From Nibricoccus aquaticus (GTDB lineage: Bacteria; Verrucomicrobiota; Verrucomicrobiia; Opitutales; Opitutaceae), in assembly GCF_002310495.1 (NCBI RefSeq), contig NZ_CP023344.1, positions 3,055,501 through 3,119,500 of the forward strand: a stretch of 64,000 nucleotides of DNA. The letters run 5' to 3'. The notes under the pieces are model-generated. The model did no database searches. It was not told the DNA's origin and worked only from the letters and a program-made list of their open reading frames with translations. The position numbers and the translations under genes were made by a program. Shown here one piece after another: positions 36,859-46,376 of the stretch. Every line of letters begins with the position of its first letter. Positions within the stretch are counted from its first letter, which is position 1.

Positions 36859-37311
36859 ATGGCATCACTCGGAAAACCGTTCTACACCGGCCTTTTCAGG
36901 CACACGTTGGACGACAAGAATCGGCTCACGATTCCGTCGGCGTGGCGCTCTGCGCACGGTGAGAGCGATACGTTCCTGGCGACGCCGCATCCGGACGGTT
37001 ACATCGCCGTTCTTCCGCCCGCCGAAGTGGAGAGGCTCTACGAGAAGGCTTCACAGAAGGCCCTGACCGATCGCGACGCGCAGGATGCGTTTGCCCGGTT
37101 CTTCGCCGCTTCGCTCGCGTTCACATTCGACAAGCAGGGGCGCATTGGTCTCAGCGACGAATTGCGCCGCCATGGTGCGATCGACAAGGACGCCGTCCTC
37201 GTCGGTTCGCTCAACAAGTTCAGTATCTACAGCCCATCCCGTTGGGCCCAAGTCGAGCAGCGGACGGCCGGAGACAACTTCGGCGATCTCATGCGACGCA
37301 TCGGGATTTAA
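36859..37311 (+). CDS. mraZ: Transcriptional regulator MraZ
   Basis: A 150-aa DNA-binding regulator, first gene of the dcw cluster, with two AbrB-like halves: the first (FRHTLDDKNRLTIPSAWR) and the second (FTFDKQGRIGLSDELRRHG, key residues F, D, G, R, I). Expected to form an oligomeric ring binding the TGGG boxes upstream of itself, controlling division and wall genes. Start ATG 36859. Confidence 0.97.
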   Translation: MASLGKPFYTGLFRHTLDDKNRLTIPSAWRSAHGESDTFLATPHPDGYIAVLPPAEVERLYEKASQKALTDRDAQDAFARFFAASLAFTFDKQGRIGLSDELRRHGAIDKDAVLVGSLNKFSIYSPSRWAQVEQRTAGDNFGDLMRRIGI

Positions 37312-37316
37312 TCACC

Positions 37317-37529
37317 ATGAGCAACGACTCCAAATGGTCCGGCGTCCGACTCTCAGGTTTCGCGGCAGCCAGCCTCTGGCATCGCCGCCTCGTCCGCACG
37401 AGCGCCTTGAATTACGTCCGCATCCGTCCGCGTCTCGCCGCCGAGTTGGTTCTCCATTCTGTCCTTCGTGAAAGCGACAAACCCTCAACCGCGCCAGGGA
37501 GGGCCGTTGCCAGCCGTCATGCTGCTTGA
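37317..37529 (+). CDS. Small unrecognised protein between mraZ and rsmH
   Basis: A 70-aa frame from ATG 37317, six bases after mraZ and ending 17 bases before the rsmH start. It is basic, with no signal peptide and no long membrane helix; sequence begins [20 protein letters not shown]. Its third codon positions are mostly G/C as in its neighbours, which supports coding, but I recognise no family. It could instead be a translated leader. Confidence 0.4.
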   Translation: MSNDSKWSGVRLSGFAAASLWHRRLVRTSALNYVRIRPRLAAELVLHSVLRESDKPSTAPGRAVASRHAA

Positions 37530-37545
37530 GACGGACATCGCATCC

Positions 37546-38466
37546 ATGTCGACCGGCCACAATCCCGTCCTCCTTCGCGAGGTCATCGACCTGCTCGCGC
37601 CCAAGCCGGGCGCACGCATTCTCGATGGCACGTTCGGCGGCGGCGGGCACACCCGGGCGGTTCTGAATGCCGCGGACGATGTCAACGTGGTCGCCTTTGA
37701 TCGCGATCCGGCGGCACTCGTCCGCGCGGAGTCACTGAAGTCCGAATACGGTCAACGCTTCGAGCTGGTCTCGGCCGACTTCGGCCGGCTCGGCGACCTG
37801 ACCGCAGGTGAGTTCGATGGTGCGATGTTCGATCTCGGCCTTTCGTCTTTCCAACTCGACGAACCAGAGCGTGGCTTTGCGTTTCGTCACGATGCTCCGG
37901 CCGACATGCGCATGGATACCCGCGCAGGCGTGCCTGCGAGCGTGTGGCTGGAAACCGCCACCGAAGAGATGCTGGTCCGCGCCATCCGCGAGTACGGCGA
38001 AGAGGATAACTGGCGCCGTGTCGTCCGCGCGATCATCGCCGCTCGTGGCACCGGTGCGCTTAGCCGCACGGCTTCGCTGGCCAATATCATCTCCGAGGCG
38101 ATTCCCGCCCGTGACCGCTTTGCATCGAAGATCCATCCCGCTACGCGCTCCTTCCAGGGCATCCGCATCGCGGTGAACGATGAGCTCGGCGCGATCGAGC
38201 GCGCATTGCCCGCTGCCTTCGCGAAACTTCGCAAGGGCGGCGTGCTCGCTGTGATCAGCTTTCACTCGTTGGAAGACCGCATCGTGAAACAGTATTTCCG
38301 CCGCCAGAGCGGCCAGCCGGAGGGCGCGGACGATCATCGCCCGCAGCAATTCCGTGAAAAATTCGCCGAGCCGCTCACGCGCCGCCCGGTGACGCCCGGC
38401 GACGCCGAACTCGCCGACAATCCGCGCAGCCGCTCCGCCAAGCTCCGCGCGCTCCGCAAACTCTAA
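37546..38466 (+). CDS. rsmH: 16S rRNA (cytosine1402-N4)-methyltransferase
   Basis: A 306-aa methyltransferase that modifies C1402 of 16S rRNA. Start ATG 37546 gives the typical [17 protein letters not shown]; in-frame ATGs at 37468 and 37519 are less likely. SAM-binding motif [12 protein letters not shown], then [18 protein letters not shown] (key residues L, S, Q, D, R, G, F), [10 protein letters not shown] and the C-terminal [16 protein letters not shown] are all conserved. Confidence 0.96.
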   Translation: MSTGHNPVLLREVIDLLAPKPGARILDGTFGGGGHTRAVLNAADDVNVVAFDRDPAALVRAESLKSEYGQRFELVSADFGRLGDLTAGEFDGAMFDLGLSSFQLDEPERGFAFRHDAPADMRMDTRAGVPASVWLETATEEMLVRAIREYGEEDNWRRVVRAIIAARGTGALSRTASLANIISEAIPARDRFASKIHPATRSFQGIRIAVNDELGAIERALPAAFAKLRKGGVLAVISFHSLEDRIVKQYFRRQSGQPEGADDHRPQQFREKFAEPLTRRPVTPGDAELADNPRSRSAKLRALRKL

Positions 38467-38511
38467 TCCTCTTTCCCTCTCATCCATTTCTGCGCTTCGC
38501 GCACCCGCCCC

Positions 38512-38910
38512 ATGAATAAAACCGGCTCTCAAGCCTTTGTGAACCAGCTCCTGATCTACACGCTGGTGACGATCTGCCTCAGCGGATCGGTCGGCCTCGC
38601 GTCCGTCTGGATGCAGCAGCAGATCGCCACCGCGAGTAACAGCATCAAACAGCTCGAAACGCGCACCGCCGAGATCGAGCGCCGCCGTGGCGAGCTCAAC
38701 GTCGAGATCGCTTCTGAACAGTCTCCCACAAAGCTGGAGCAGCGCAACAAGGCCTGGGCGCTCGGACTGGTGCAGCCCACCGAACAGCAGATCGAGCGTA
38801 TCAGCGAATCGCCGGAGCACCGCCTCCAGCGCAAACGCAACGACGAGCGATTCGCCGGCGAATCCCTCTCTTTTTTCCCCGTGCGCTACGTCGCAGGAGG
38901 CTCTCGCTGA
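38512..38910 (+). CDS. ftsL: FtsL-like division protein
   Basis: A 132-aa bitopic membrane protein: a short cytoplasmic N-terminus, one helix (LLIYTLVTICLSGSVGLASV) and a coiled-coil exported region (about 38-75, rich in Ile, Glu, Gln, Arg). It is identified mainly by size, topology and position between rsmH and ftsI, as FtsL sequences are poorly conserved. It would form the FtsQLB/FtsL link of the divisome. Confidence 0.78.
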   Translation: MNKTGSQAFVNQLLIYTLVTICLSGSVGLASVWMQQQIATASNSIKQLETRTAEIERRRGELNVEIASEQSPTKLEQRNKAWALGLVQPTEQQIERISESPEHRLQRKRNDERFAGESLSFFPVRYVAGGSR

Positions 38911-38915
38911 AAGCT

Positions 38916-40712
38916 ATGTCTAAGGGCTTCGCGTCCAACTACCGGATCGTGCTGCTCGCCACCTGCGTGCTGCTGATGTTCGGCGGCGTGGCCACCCGGC
39001 TGGTTTGTTTGCACGTGATTGATCGCGATAAACTGGTGCGCCACATCGAGCAGGCTCGCCGGCAGATCCAGGTCGAAAATGCCGTGCGCGGTGACATCAT
39101 CGACCGGCGCGGAAACCCTCTCGCCATCAGCCGTACCATGATCGAGCTGGCGGTGGACCCGCAGGTTTTACGCGCTCAGGACGAAGCCAAATGGCCTGAG
39201 CTGGCACGGTTGATCGGGATGCCGCTCAACCAGCTAAAGGACATTTTTAACACCAAGGTCAGCGTTGCCGATCCCGCCGATCCCGAGTCGCGCGACCGCG
39301 TGATTCAATGGGCAAAGTTGCGCGACGAAATCCCCGAGAGTCTTTACGACCAGATCAACGCCCTCGGCATCAAAGGCGTTTATGGCACGCGCGGCTACAG
39401 CCGCACGTATCCACAAAACCGGCTCGCTGCCCACATCGTCGGCTACGTGAACAAGGAAAACATCCCCGCGACCGGCATCGAACGCTACGCCGACTTTTAT
39501 CTGCAAGGGCAGAATGGATGGCGCGAATCCGAGAAGGACGGCCGTCAGCGCGAGATGGCTCAGTTTCGCAGCCGCGATGTTCCCGCGACCAATGGCTACA
39601 GCGTGATGCTCTCGATCGATTCCGCCGTGCAAAGCTGGGTTGAAGAAGAGCTCGATACGATCGTCCGTGATTTCAATCCGGATAACGCCGTGATCATCGT
39701 CAGCGACGCCACAACGGGTTCGCTTCTCGCGATGGGCAACTATCCCACGTTCAACCTGAACGAGTACAATAAAGCGCCGATGGAGGCGCAGAAAAATTTC
39801 GCCATCTCCAGCCAGATCGACCCCGGCTCCACCTTCAAAATTGTCGCCGCTTCTGGCGCGCTCAACGAAGGGCTGGTCACACCCGGCACGCGCTTCGATT
39901 GCAGCCAGGCGGTGGTGGAGTACATGGGTAAACCCCGCCGATTGATCGACGACGACCACCCCTCCAGCCATCCGATGGCGGTCAGCGAAATCATCAGCCA
40001 GTCCAGCAATCGCGGCGCTGCGTTGCTGGCGATGCGCCTCGGTGACCGGAAATTCTACGACTACGCACGCGCCTTTGGTTTCGGAGAAAAAACCGGCTTC
40101 CCGCTCGTCGGTGAAATCAGCGGTGTTCTCCACGATCCGAAAAAATGGAGCGGCAGCGACATCACGCGCATTCCGGCCGGTTACTCCATCAGCGCCACAC
40201 CGCTGCAGATTCACTACGGCATGGGCGTGATCGCCAGCGGCGGCCTGTTGTTTCGTCCGCAGCTGATCAGTGAAGTACGCGCGCCCTCGGGCGAGACCAT
40301 CCATCGGTTCGGCTCCAAAGTGGAGCGCCGAGTCATTTCGGAGAAAACTGCACAGGAAGTAGCGCTTATGTTGCGCGGCGTCCTCACCGAGGGAACGGGC
40401 AAAGGCGCGGAGATTCCTGGTTATCAGATCGCGGGTAAAACCGGCACCGCACGCAAACTGATCGACGGTCGGTATTCCGATAATAACCACGTTGGTTCGT
40501 TCACAGGCTTTTTCCCCGCGAGCGCACCACGCGTCGTCATCACAGTCATTGTGGACAACGGTCGTCCCAAAAAAGGCGACGCATACGGATCGGTTGTCGC
40601 AGTGCCGAGCTTCAAACGCCTCGCCGGAAAACTCATCCCTTACCTCGACATCAAACCCGTGGAGCCCATCGCCGACCGCGCGCTGGTCGCCACAAAAGGA
40701 GGCCGCCCATGA
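38916..40712 (+). CDS. ftsI: Penicillin-binding protein 3, septal transpeptidase
   Basis: A 598-aa class B penicillin-binding protein cross-linking septal peptidoglycan in the periplasm, anchored by one N-terminal helix (IVLLATCVLLMFGGV). Dimer domain about 60-240; transpeptidase domain about 265-580 with active-site Ser in GSTFK, SSN motif in SQSSNRG and KTG in GKTGTAR. Its last bases overlap the murE start by ATGA. Confidence 0.96.
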   Translation: MSKGFASNYRIVLLATCVLLMFGGVATRLVCLHVIDRDKLVRHIEQARRQIQVENAVRGDIIDRRGNPLAISRTMIELAVDPQVLRAQDEAKWPELARLIGMPLNQLKDIFNTKVSVADPADPESRDRVIQWAKLRDEIPESLYDQINALGIKGVYGTRGYSRTYPQNRLAAHIVGYVNKENIPATGIERYADFYLQGQNGWRESEKDGRQREMAQFRSRDVPATNGYSVMLSIDSAVQSWVEEELDTIVRDFNPDNAVIIVSDATTGSLLAMGNYPTFNLNEYNKAPMEAQKNFAISSQIDPGSTFKIVAASGALNEGLVTPGTRFDCSQAVVEYMGKPRRLIDDDHPSSHPMAVSEIISQSSNRGAALLAMRLGDRKFYDYARAFGFGEKTGFPLVGEISGVLHDPKKWSGSDITRIPAGYSISATPLQIHYGMGVIASGGLLFRPQLISEVRAPSGETIHRFGSKVERRVISEKTAQEVALMLRGVLTEGTGKGAEIPGYQIAGKTGTARKLIDGRYSDNNHVGSFTGFFPASAPRVVITVIVDNGRPKKGDAYGSVVAVPSFKRLAGKLIPYLDIKPVEPIADRALVATKGGRP

Positions 40713-42307
40713 TCGGCTATCTCACCCAGGACTACTCTCTCATCAGCGCCTTTCGCTCGCAGCCGGTTGGCCGCACGCGAAAGAAGGCTACCGTTGAACA
40801 ACGCGTTTTCAAAATGGCTCCGAAACTGTCCGACTACTTTGGCGACGGCGAAATCCTCGCCAGCAAAGGCACCCTCGACCGCCCCATCTCCGGTCTGGTG
40901 ATGGACAGCCGCCGCGTCGTGCCGGGCACCTTGTTTTTCGCGCTTCCCGGTCTGCGCACGGATGGCTCGGGCTATATCGATGAAGCCATCGCGCGCGGTG
41001 CGGTTGCGATCGTTACGGAGAAGCTGCCACCGGTCGTCCCGGCCCGGGTTACGTTCATCCAGGTCGCCGATCCGCGCGCCTCGCTCGCGCGCGTGGCGCA
41101 GCGTTATTACCGGTTTCCCGACCGCGACATGGCAGTCGTCGGCGTCACCGGCACCAACGGCAAGACCACCGTCTCGCATCTCATCAAACATCTGCTCAAC
41201 GGCGATCAACGCGTCGGCCTCATCGGCACGATCAACTACGATCTCGGTGCGCGCACGGTCCCGTCTTTCAAGACCACGCCGGAGTCGCTGGATATTTTCG
41301 GGATGCTCGCCCAGATGCGCGATAACGGCTGCCGCCAGGCCGTGATGGAAGTAAGCTCGCACGGCATCGATCAGCAGCGCGTGCTCGGCCTGCAATTCAG
41401 CGCCGCCGTCTTCACCAACCTGACGCGCGACCACCTCGATTACCACAAGACGCTCGATGCGTACTTCGATGTGAAGACCAAGCTTTTCACTGGCGGCACC
41501 GGCTCCGAGCCGAAGCTCGCGATCATCAACGTCGATGACGCGCACGGTGAGCAACTCGTCGGCCGCGTACCGGCGAATGTGCGCACGGTTACCTTCGGTG
41601 AAAATCCCAATGCTCAGGTCCGCGCTGAGAACGTCTCGCTCAATTTCAAGAACACCACCTTCACCCTCGTCTGGCCCGGCGGCTCGCTCCAGATCGATAG
41701 CCCGCTGATCGGTCGGTACAATGTGAGTAACCTCCTCGCCGCCGTCGCCACCGCCTGGGCGCTCGGCCGTGATCCGCTCGTGATTATGTCGCGCCTGAAG
41801 TCATTCAAAGGCGTCGCCGGCCGCATGGAGCGCATCGAGGAAGGTCAGGCTTTCAATGTGCTCGTGGACTACGCCCACACCGACGACGCGCTCCGCAACG
41901 CTCTCGGCATGTTGCGCGCGATCACGCCCGGCCGCCTGCTCGTCGTCTTCGGATGCGGCGGAAACCGCGACCGCGCCAAGCGCCCGATGATGATGCACGC
42001 CGTTCAGGAAGTCGCCGATTTCACCTTCGCGACGGCCGATAATCCGCGCGGCGAAACGCTCACGCAGATCTTCGCCGACATGAAGGAAGGCGTCACCGCT
42101 CCCGAAAAAATCACGTGGATCGATGACCGCCGCCGCGCCATCAGCCTCGCGCTCGACATCGCCAAGCCCGGCGACTGCCTGCTCATCGCGGGCAAGGGCC
42201 ACGAATCGTATCAAGAGTTTGCCGACACCGTCATACCCTTCGACGACCGCCAGATCGTCCGTGAGTTGATCGGCATCAAAACGCTCAAGCCCGGAGCCCA
42301 GAGCTGA
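40709..42307 (+). CDS. murE: UDP-MurNAc-tripeptide synthetase MurE
   Basis: Adds the third residue of the peptide stem (cytoplasm), 532 aa. Start ATG 40709 is chosen for the strong AGGAGG (40697-40702) six bases upstream and ATGA overlap with ftsI, although this gives about 35 residues more than usual; ATG 40814 would give 497. ATP-motif GTNGKTT, Mur-ligase central domain with EVSSHGI, and the amino-acid-selecting motif DNPR, which indicates meso-diaminopimelate as substrate. Confidence 0.96.
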   Translation: MIGYLTQDYSLISAFRSQPVGRTRKKATVEQRVFKMAPKLSDYFGDGEILASKGTLDRPISGLVMDSRRVVPGTLFFALPGLRTDGSGYIDEAIARGAVAIVTEKLPPVVPARVTFIQVADPRASLARVAQRYYRFPDRDMAVVGVTGTNGKTTVSHLIKHLLNGDQRVGLIGTINYDLGARTVPSFKTTPESLDIFGMLAQMRDNGCRQAVMEVSSHGIDQQRVLGLQFSAAVFTNLTRDHLDYHKTLDAYFDVKTKLFTGGTGSEPKLAIINVDDAHGEQLVGRVPANVRTVTFGENPNAQVRAENVSLNFKNTTFTLVWPGGSLQIDSPLIGRYNVSNLLAAVATAWALGRDPLVIMSRLKSFKGVAGRMERIEEGQAFNVLVDYAHTDDALRNALGMLRAITPGRLLVVFGCGGNRDRAKRPMMMHAVQEVADFTFATADNPRGETLTQIFADMKEGVTAPEKITWIDDRRRAISLALDIAKPGDCLLIAGKGHESYQEFADTVIPFDDRQIVRELIGIKTLKPGAQS

Positions 42308-42323
42308 CGCTTTCTACCCCGCC

Positions 42324-43886
42324 ATGCCGTCATTCGCACCCGCCTATCTCGCCACCTGGACTGGAGGTCAGTGGACCTCGAAGCCTGCGCTGCCGCTTGC
42401 CGGTTTCACGCAGGACACGCGGCAGCTCCGCGCGGGCCAGGTGTTCGTGGCGCTGCGCACCGACAAGCGTGACGGGCATGATTTTCTAGCCACTGCGATG
42501 GCGGCCGGTGCGAGTGCGGCGCTCGTGAGCCGGCCCGACTCCTCGCTCGCATTGCCTCAGCTGGTGGTGGCCGATCCGCTGCGCGCCTTTCAAGTGATCG
42601 CGCGCGAACACCGCCGCGCGTTTCGCGGAGCGGTGGTTGGTGTCACGGGTAGTTGTGGAAAAACCTCCACCAAAAATCTTCTCGCGCGTTTGCTCGGCGG
42701 CGAACCGCTCGTTCTCGCGACGGAGGGAAATCTTAATAACCACCTCGGCGTGCCGCTCACGCTCACGCGACTGGAGCAGGGCGGCCATGAATCCGCCGTG
42801 ATCGAAGCGGGAATCAGCGCGCCAGGCGAAATGGATGTGCTCGCGGGCATGATCGAACCGGACTACGGCATCGTGACGCTCGTCGCACCTGCGCATACAG
42901 AAGAGCTCGGCGGCCTGCCCGGAGTGGCTCGCGAAAAAGCGGTGCTCCTTCAACACGTGCGGCCAGGCGGCTTGAGCGTGTTTCCCAAACAGTGCTGGGA
43001 CTTCCACGCGTTTCAGGATTTGCCGCAGCAGTGCATCGTACTCGTGCCCGAGGGCGAATCGTCCAACGCGCCACGCACCGTGAAGCTGGGCGTCCGCGTG
43101 TCGCCCACCAGCACGGAAATCACTCTCGGCGGACGCCGTCGTTTCGACTTTCGCCGGGTCAGCCGTGGCATGGCGGAAAATGCCGGCCTCGCGATCATTC
43201 TCGCCTCGGAACTCGGGGTCACCGACGACTCGATCCAGCGTGCTCTGGATGACTGGCAGCCTGCAAAATGGCGCGGCGAATTTCGCCACGATGGCCAGCG
43301 GTTGCTGTATCTGGATTTCTACAACGCCAATCCCGCATCGATGATCGATGCGCTCGATTCCTTCGCGTCCATCGTCCCCGCCGACGAGCCGCGTCTCTAC
43401 GTGCTCGGCTGCATGGAGGAGCTCGGCATCGAGTCGGCGAGTTATCATCGCGAGCTGGGCAACCGTCTCCGTCTGCGTCCGCAGGATCGCGCGTTCGTCA
43501 TCGGCGGGCACGCGGTGGATGTGGTCGCGGGCGTGGCCGACTCGGGCTTTTCCACAGAAAACATCGAGATCGTACACACGCTCGCTCCAGTTGCCGCTCA
43601 GATCGCGGCATTTCGCGGCGCTATTTTCATGAAGGGCAGCCGTCGCTACGAACTCGAGAAGGCGCTTCCCTCCGAGTCGGGTGACTCGCACGGCTCCGGC
43701 CATGGCAGCACGTCAAGTGGCGGCTCTTCCGCTGGTGGTTCGAGCGGCTCTGGCGGCGCGGGTCCGTCGGCGGGCACGCGCTCCGCGTTCAGCATGGTTT
43801 CCACCGCCATGCCGCTCAGCTGGCAATTTCCCCGCGCCACAGCGGCGCGTGTATCGGTACGCCCCGGCGCGTTTCCGTTTATCTGA
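42324..43886 (+). CDS. murF: UDP-MurNAc-pentapeptide synthetase MurF with Gly/Ser tail
   Basis: Adds D-Ala-D-Ala to the stem peptide (520 aa). N-terminal Mur-ligase domain with GFTQDTRQL, ATP-motif GSCGKTSTKN, then EAGISAPGEMDVL and YNANPASM for central and C-terminal domains; the enzyme proper ends near SRRYELEKALP (residue 449). About 71 residues follow, very rich in Gly, Ser and His (for example HGSGHGSTSSGG), without family similarity. The tail may be a real flexible extension or a shifted reading frame. Confidence 0.94.
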   Translation: MPSFAPAYLATWTGGQWTSKPALPLAGFTQDTRQLRAGQVFVALRTDKRDGHDFLATAMAAGASAALVSRPDSSLALPQLVVADPLRAFQVIAREHRRAFRGAVVGVTGSCGKTSTKNLLARLLGGEPLVLATEGNLNNHLGVPLTLTRLEQGGHESAVIEAGISAPGEMDVLAGMIEPDYGIVTLVAPAHTEELGGLPGVAREKAVLLQHVRPGGLSVFPKQCWDFHAFQDLPQQCIVLVPEGESSNAPRTVKLGVRVSPTSTEITLGGRRRFDFRRVSRGMAENAGLAIILASELGVTDDSIQRALDDWQPAKWRGEFRHDGQRLLYLDFYNANPASMIDALDSFASIVPADEPRLYVLGCMEELGIESASYHRELGNRLRLRPQDRAFVIGGHAVDVVAGVADSGFSTENIEIVHTLAPVAAQIAAFRGAIFMKGSRRYELEKALPSESGDSHGSGHGSTSSGGSSAGGSSGSGGAGPSAGTRSAFSMVSTAMPLSWQFPRATAARVSVRPGAFPFI

Positions 43887-43894
43887 TTTTTGCG

Positions 43895-45016
43895 ATGCTC
43901 AGCTATCTCGCCGATTACGAAGAATACTTTGGTCCGCTGCGTGTGCTGCGGTACCAGACGCTGCGCGTCCTGCTTGCGGCGGGCACGGCGACGATGATCG
44001 GTTTCATCCTTGGCCCCTGGCTCATCCACCGGCTCAAGGTCCTAAAATTTGGCCAGCACTATGACGACGATCGCACCGGCGAACTCGCGCAGAAGTTCGA
44101 TAAAAAGAACACGCCCACGATGGGCGGCCTGCTCATCTTCGGCTCCGTTTTCCTGAGCACGTTTCTCTGGGCGCGCCCCAATGTCTGGATTATCGTCGCG
44201 ATGTTCGTGTACGCCGCCCTGACCGCGGTCGGCTACCGCGATGACTACCTCAAGGTGGTACATAAAAACCGCGACGGCATCTCCTCGCGCGAGAAGATGA
44301 TGTGGCAGACGTTGATCACGGTCGTCGCACTCATGGTGCTCCTCTGGCATCCGATGAGCAGCGTGAAAATTCGCGAGCTCTGGGTGCCGTTCTTGAAAGA
44401 TCCTGTGTGGATTTTCGCGGGCGGCTTCGGCGTCGTCGCTCTCTTCGTGCTGATCTTTTTCTGGATCGTCGGTTTCAGCAACGCGATCAACCTCACCGAC
44501 GGTCTCGACGGTCTCGCCGTCGGTTGCACGATCACCGTCGCGCTCGTGTACGGCATCATGGCGTACGCGGCGGGCAACTTCCTCATTTCCGACTACCTGC
44601 TCATCAGCCACGTCCCCGGCACCGGCGAACTCGCGATCGTGTGCGGCGCTCTCGTCGGCGCGGGCCTCGCGTTTCTCTGGTACAACTCGCACCCGGCCGA
44701 AGTCTTCATGGGCGACACCGGTTCGCTCGCGCTCGGCGGCTTGATCGGCGTGATCGCGTTCATGGTGCAGCAGCCGTTCACGCTCGTGATCGTCGGCGGC
44801 GTGTTTGTTGCCGAGGCGGTTTCGGTGATCATCCAGGTCGGCTATTTCAAATACACCAAACGCAAGCTGGGGGAGGGGAAACGCTTCTTCCGCATGGCGC
44901 CGATCCATCACCATTTCCAAAAACTCGGCTGGCCCGAAACCAAGGTCGTCGCCCGCTTCTGGGTTATCTCGCTCATCTGCGCGCTCGCCGGACTCGGCAC
45001 GTTGAAACTGCGCTAA
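43895..45016 (+). CDS. mraY: Phospho-MurNAc-pentapeptide transferase
   Basis: Forms lipid I on undecaprenyl phosphate in the inner membrane (373 aa, about 10 helices). Conserved features: DDRTGELAQKFDKKNTPTMGG (key residues K, PTMGG), acidic GYRDDYLKV, NAINLTDGLDGLAVG (Mg-binding Asp), FMGDTGSLALGG and APIHHHFQKLGW. It sits 8 bases after murF. Confidence 0.97.
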   Translation: MLSYLADYEEYFGPLRVLRYQTLRVLLAAGTATMIGFILGPWLIHRLKVLKFGQHYDDDRTGELAQKFDKKNTPTMGGLLIFGSVFLSTFLWARPNVWIIVAMFVYAALTAVGYRDDYLKVVHKNRDGISSREKMMWQTLITVVALMVLLWHPMSSVKIRELWVPFLKDPVWIFAGGFGVVALFVLIFFWIVGFSNAINLTDGLDGLAVGCTITVALVYGIMAYAAGNFLISDYLLISHVPGTGELAIVCGALVGAGLAFLWYNSHPAEVFMGDTGSLALGGLIGVIAFMVQQPFTLVIVGGVFVAEAVSVIIQVGYFKYTKRKLGEGKRFFRMAPIHHHFQKLGWPETKVVARFWVISLICALAGLGTLKLR

Positions 45017-45049
45017 ACAATTTTCACCGCCACGCTTCTTCACTTCGCG

Positions 45050-46345
45050 ATGCCTTTCCTCGTCCCAGATTTCATCAAGCCCCTCCTCGCTGAGCCTGTC
45101 GCCGTTTTCGGCGGCGGTGTCAGCGGCCAGGCGGTGCTCGATCTTCTGAAACGCCTTGGCGCGACGGGCATTCTCTTCGACGAGAAACAACCCGGCGCAC
45201 GCGGCACGTTCACCGCCGCCGAAGCCGCCGTGCATCGCCTGGTCGTGTTCAGTCCGGGATTCCGCGTGGATCATCCCTGGCTCGAAACCGCGCTCAAGGC
45301 CGGCTCGACCTGTCTCGGTGAAACCGATTTCGCCGCGCTCTTCTGGCGTGGCACCGTGCTCGCGATCACCGGCACCAACGGCAAAACCACGCTCACCGAG
45401 TTTCTCACGCACGCTCTCCGCAGCATGAAGCGCGATGCGCGTGCCACCGGCAATGTCGGCTTCCCGTTTTCCGCGCTCGTCGCCGAGACCGAGGGTGGTG
45501 TGTTCGACGACGTAGCGGTCTGCGAAGTCAGTTCGTTTCAGTCCGAGACCTTCGTTCATTTCCGCGCCGACGCCGCGCTCTGGACCAACTTCGCTGAGGA
45601 TCATCTCGAACGGCATGCCGGGATGCGCGCGTACTTCGAAGCGAAGTGGCGGCTCTTCGATCGCACCGTCGGCGGTGTGATGTTTGCCGGTTCGTCCGTG
45701 CAACACTACGCCGCTCAGTACGACCGCGTGCTGCCGCCCGAGACCTGCGTCGCCACCGCCGACCAGCCCGCCGATGTGCTCCTGCGCGGCACCGTGTTTG
45801 AGTTTTATCCCCAGCGCGAAAATTTCCTCCTCGCCGCCGCCTGGTGGCATCGCGCCGGATTGCCTGAGACCGCGCTCTACGCGGCCGCGCAGAGTTTTCA
45901 GCTCGGCCGTCACCGCCTCACGCGCGTCGCCGAGCACGAAGGCGTTACTTACTGGAACGACTCGAAAGCCACCAACTTCCACGCCGTCGAAGGCGCGCTC
46001 GCGAGCTTCCCCGTCCCGGTCTTCCTGATCGCCGGCGGTAAATCCAAGGGCGGCGACCTCGGCTCCTTCGTCCGCCGCATCGCTCCGCGCGTAAAACACG
46101 TTTACCTCATCGGCGAAACCAAGGGCACCCTCGCCGGTGCCTGCATCGCCCATGATGTGCCACACACGCTCTGCGCCACTCTCGCCTACGCCGTGCAACT
46201 CGCTTCCGAAACGGCGGTCAGCGGCGATCACGTGCTGCTCAGCCCCGGCTTCGCCAGCTTCGACATGTTTCGCAACTACGAGCAACGTGGAGAACAGTTC
46301 GAGCAGTTTGTGAATAACTTGGGGGCAACCGCCGTTTCTCCCTGA
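45050..46345 (+). CDS. murD: UDP-MurNAc-L-alanine:D-glutamate ligase
   Basis: Adds D-Glu to UDP-MurNAc-L-Ala in the cytoplasm (431 aa). N-terminal Rossmann-like domain (AVFGGGVSGQAVLDLL), ATP-binding GTNGKTTLTEF, central EVSSFQSE, and C-terminal ligase motif WNDSKATN and GGKSKGGD. These are standard for MurD. Start ATG 45050. Confidence 0.97.
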   Translation: MPFLVPDFIKPLLAEPVAVFGGGVSGQAVLDLLKRLGATGILFDEKQPGARGTFTAAEAAVHRLVVFSPGFRVDHPWLETALKAGSTCLGETDFAALFWRGTVLAITGTNGKTTLTEFLTHALRSMKRDARATGNVGFPFSALVAETEGGVFDDVAVCEVSSFQSETFVHFRADAALWTNFAEDHLERHAGMRAYFEAKWRLFDRTVGGVMFAGSSVQHYAAQYDRVLPPETCVATADQPADVLLRGTVFEFYPQRENFLLAAAWWHRAGLPETALYAAAQSFQLGRHRLTRVAEHEGVTYWNDSKATNFHAVEGALASFPVPVFLIAGGKSKGGDLGSFVRRIAPRVKHVYLIGETKGTLAGACIAHDVPHTLCATLAYAVQLASETAVSGDHVLLSPGFASFDMFRNYEQRGEQFEQFVNNLGATAVSP

Positions 46346-46376
46346 AAACCATCCGTATTTAATCCATCCGCCGCTT

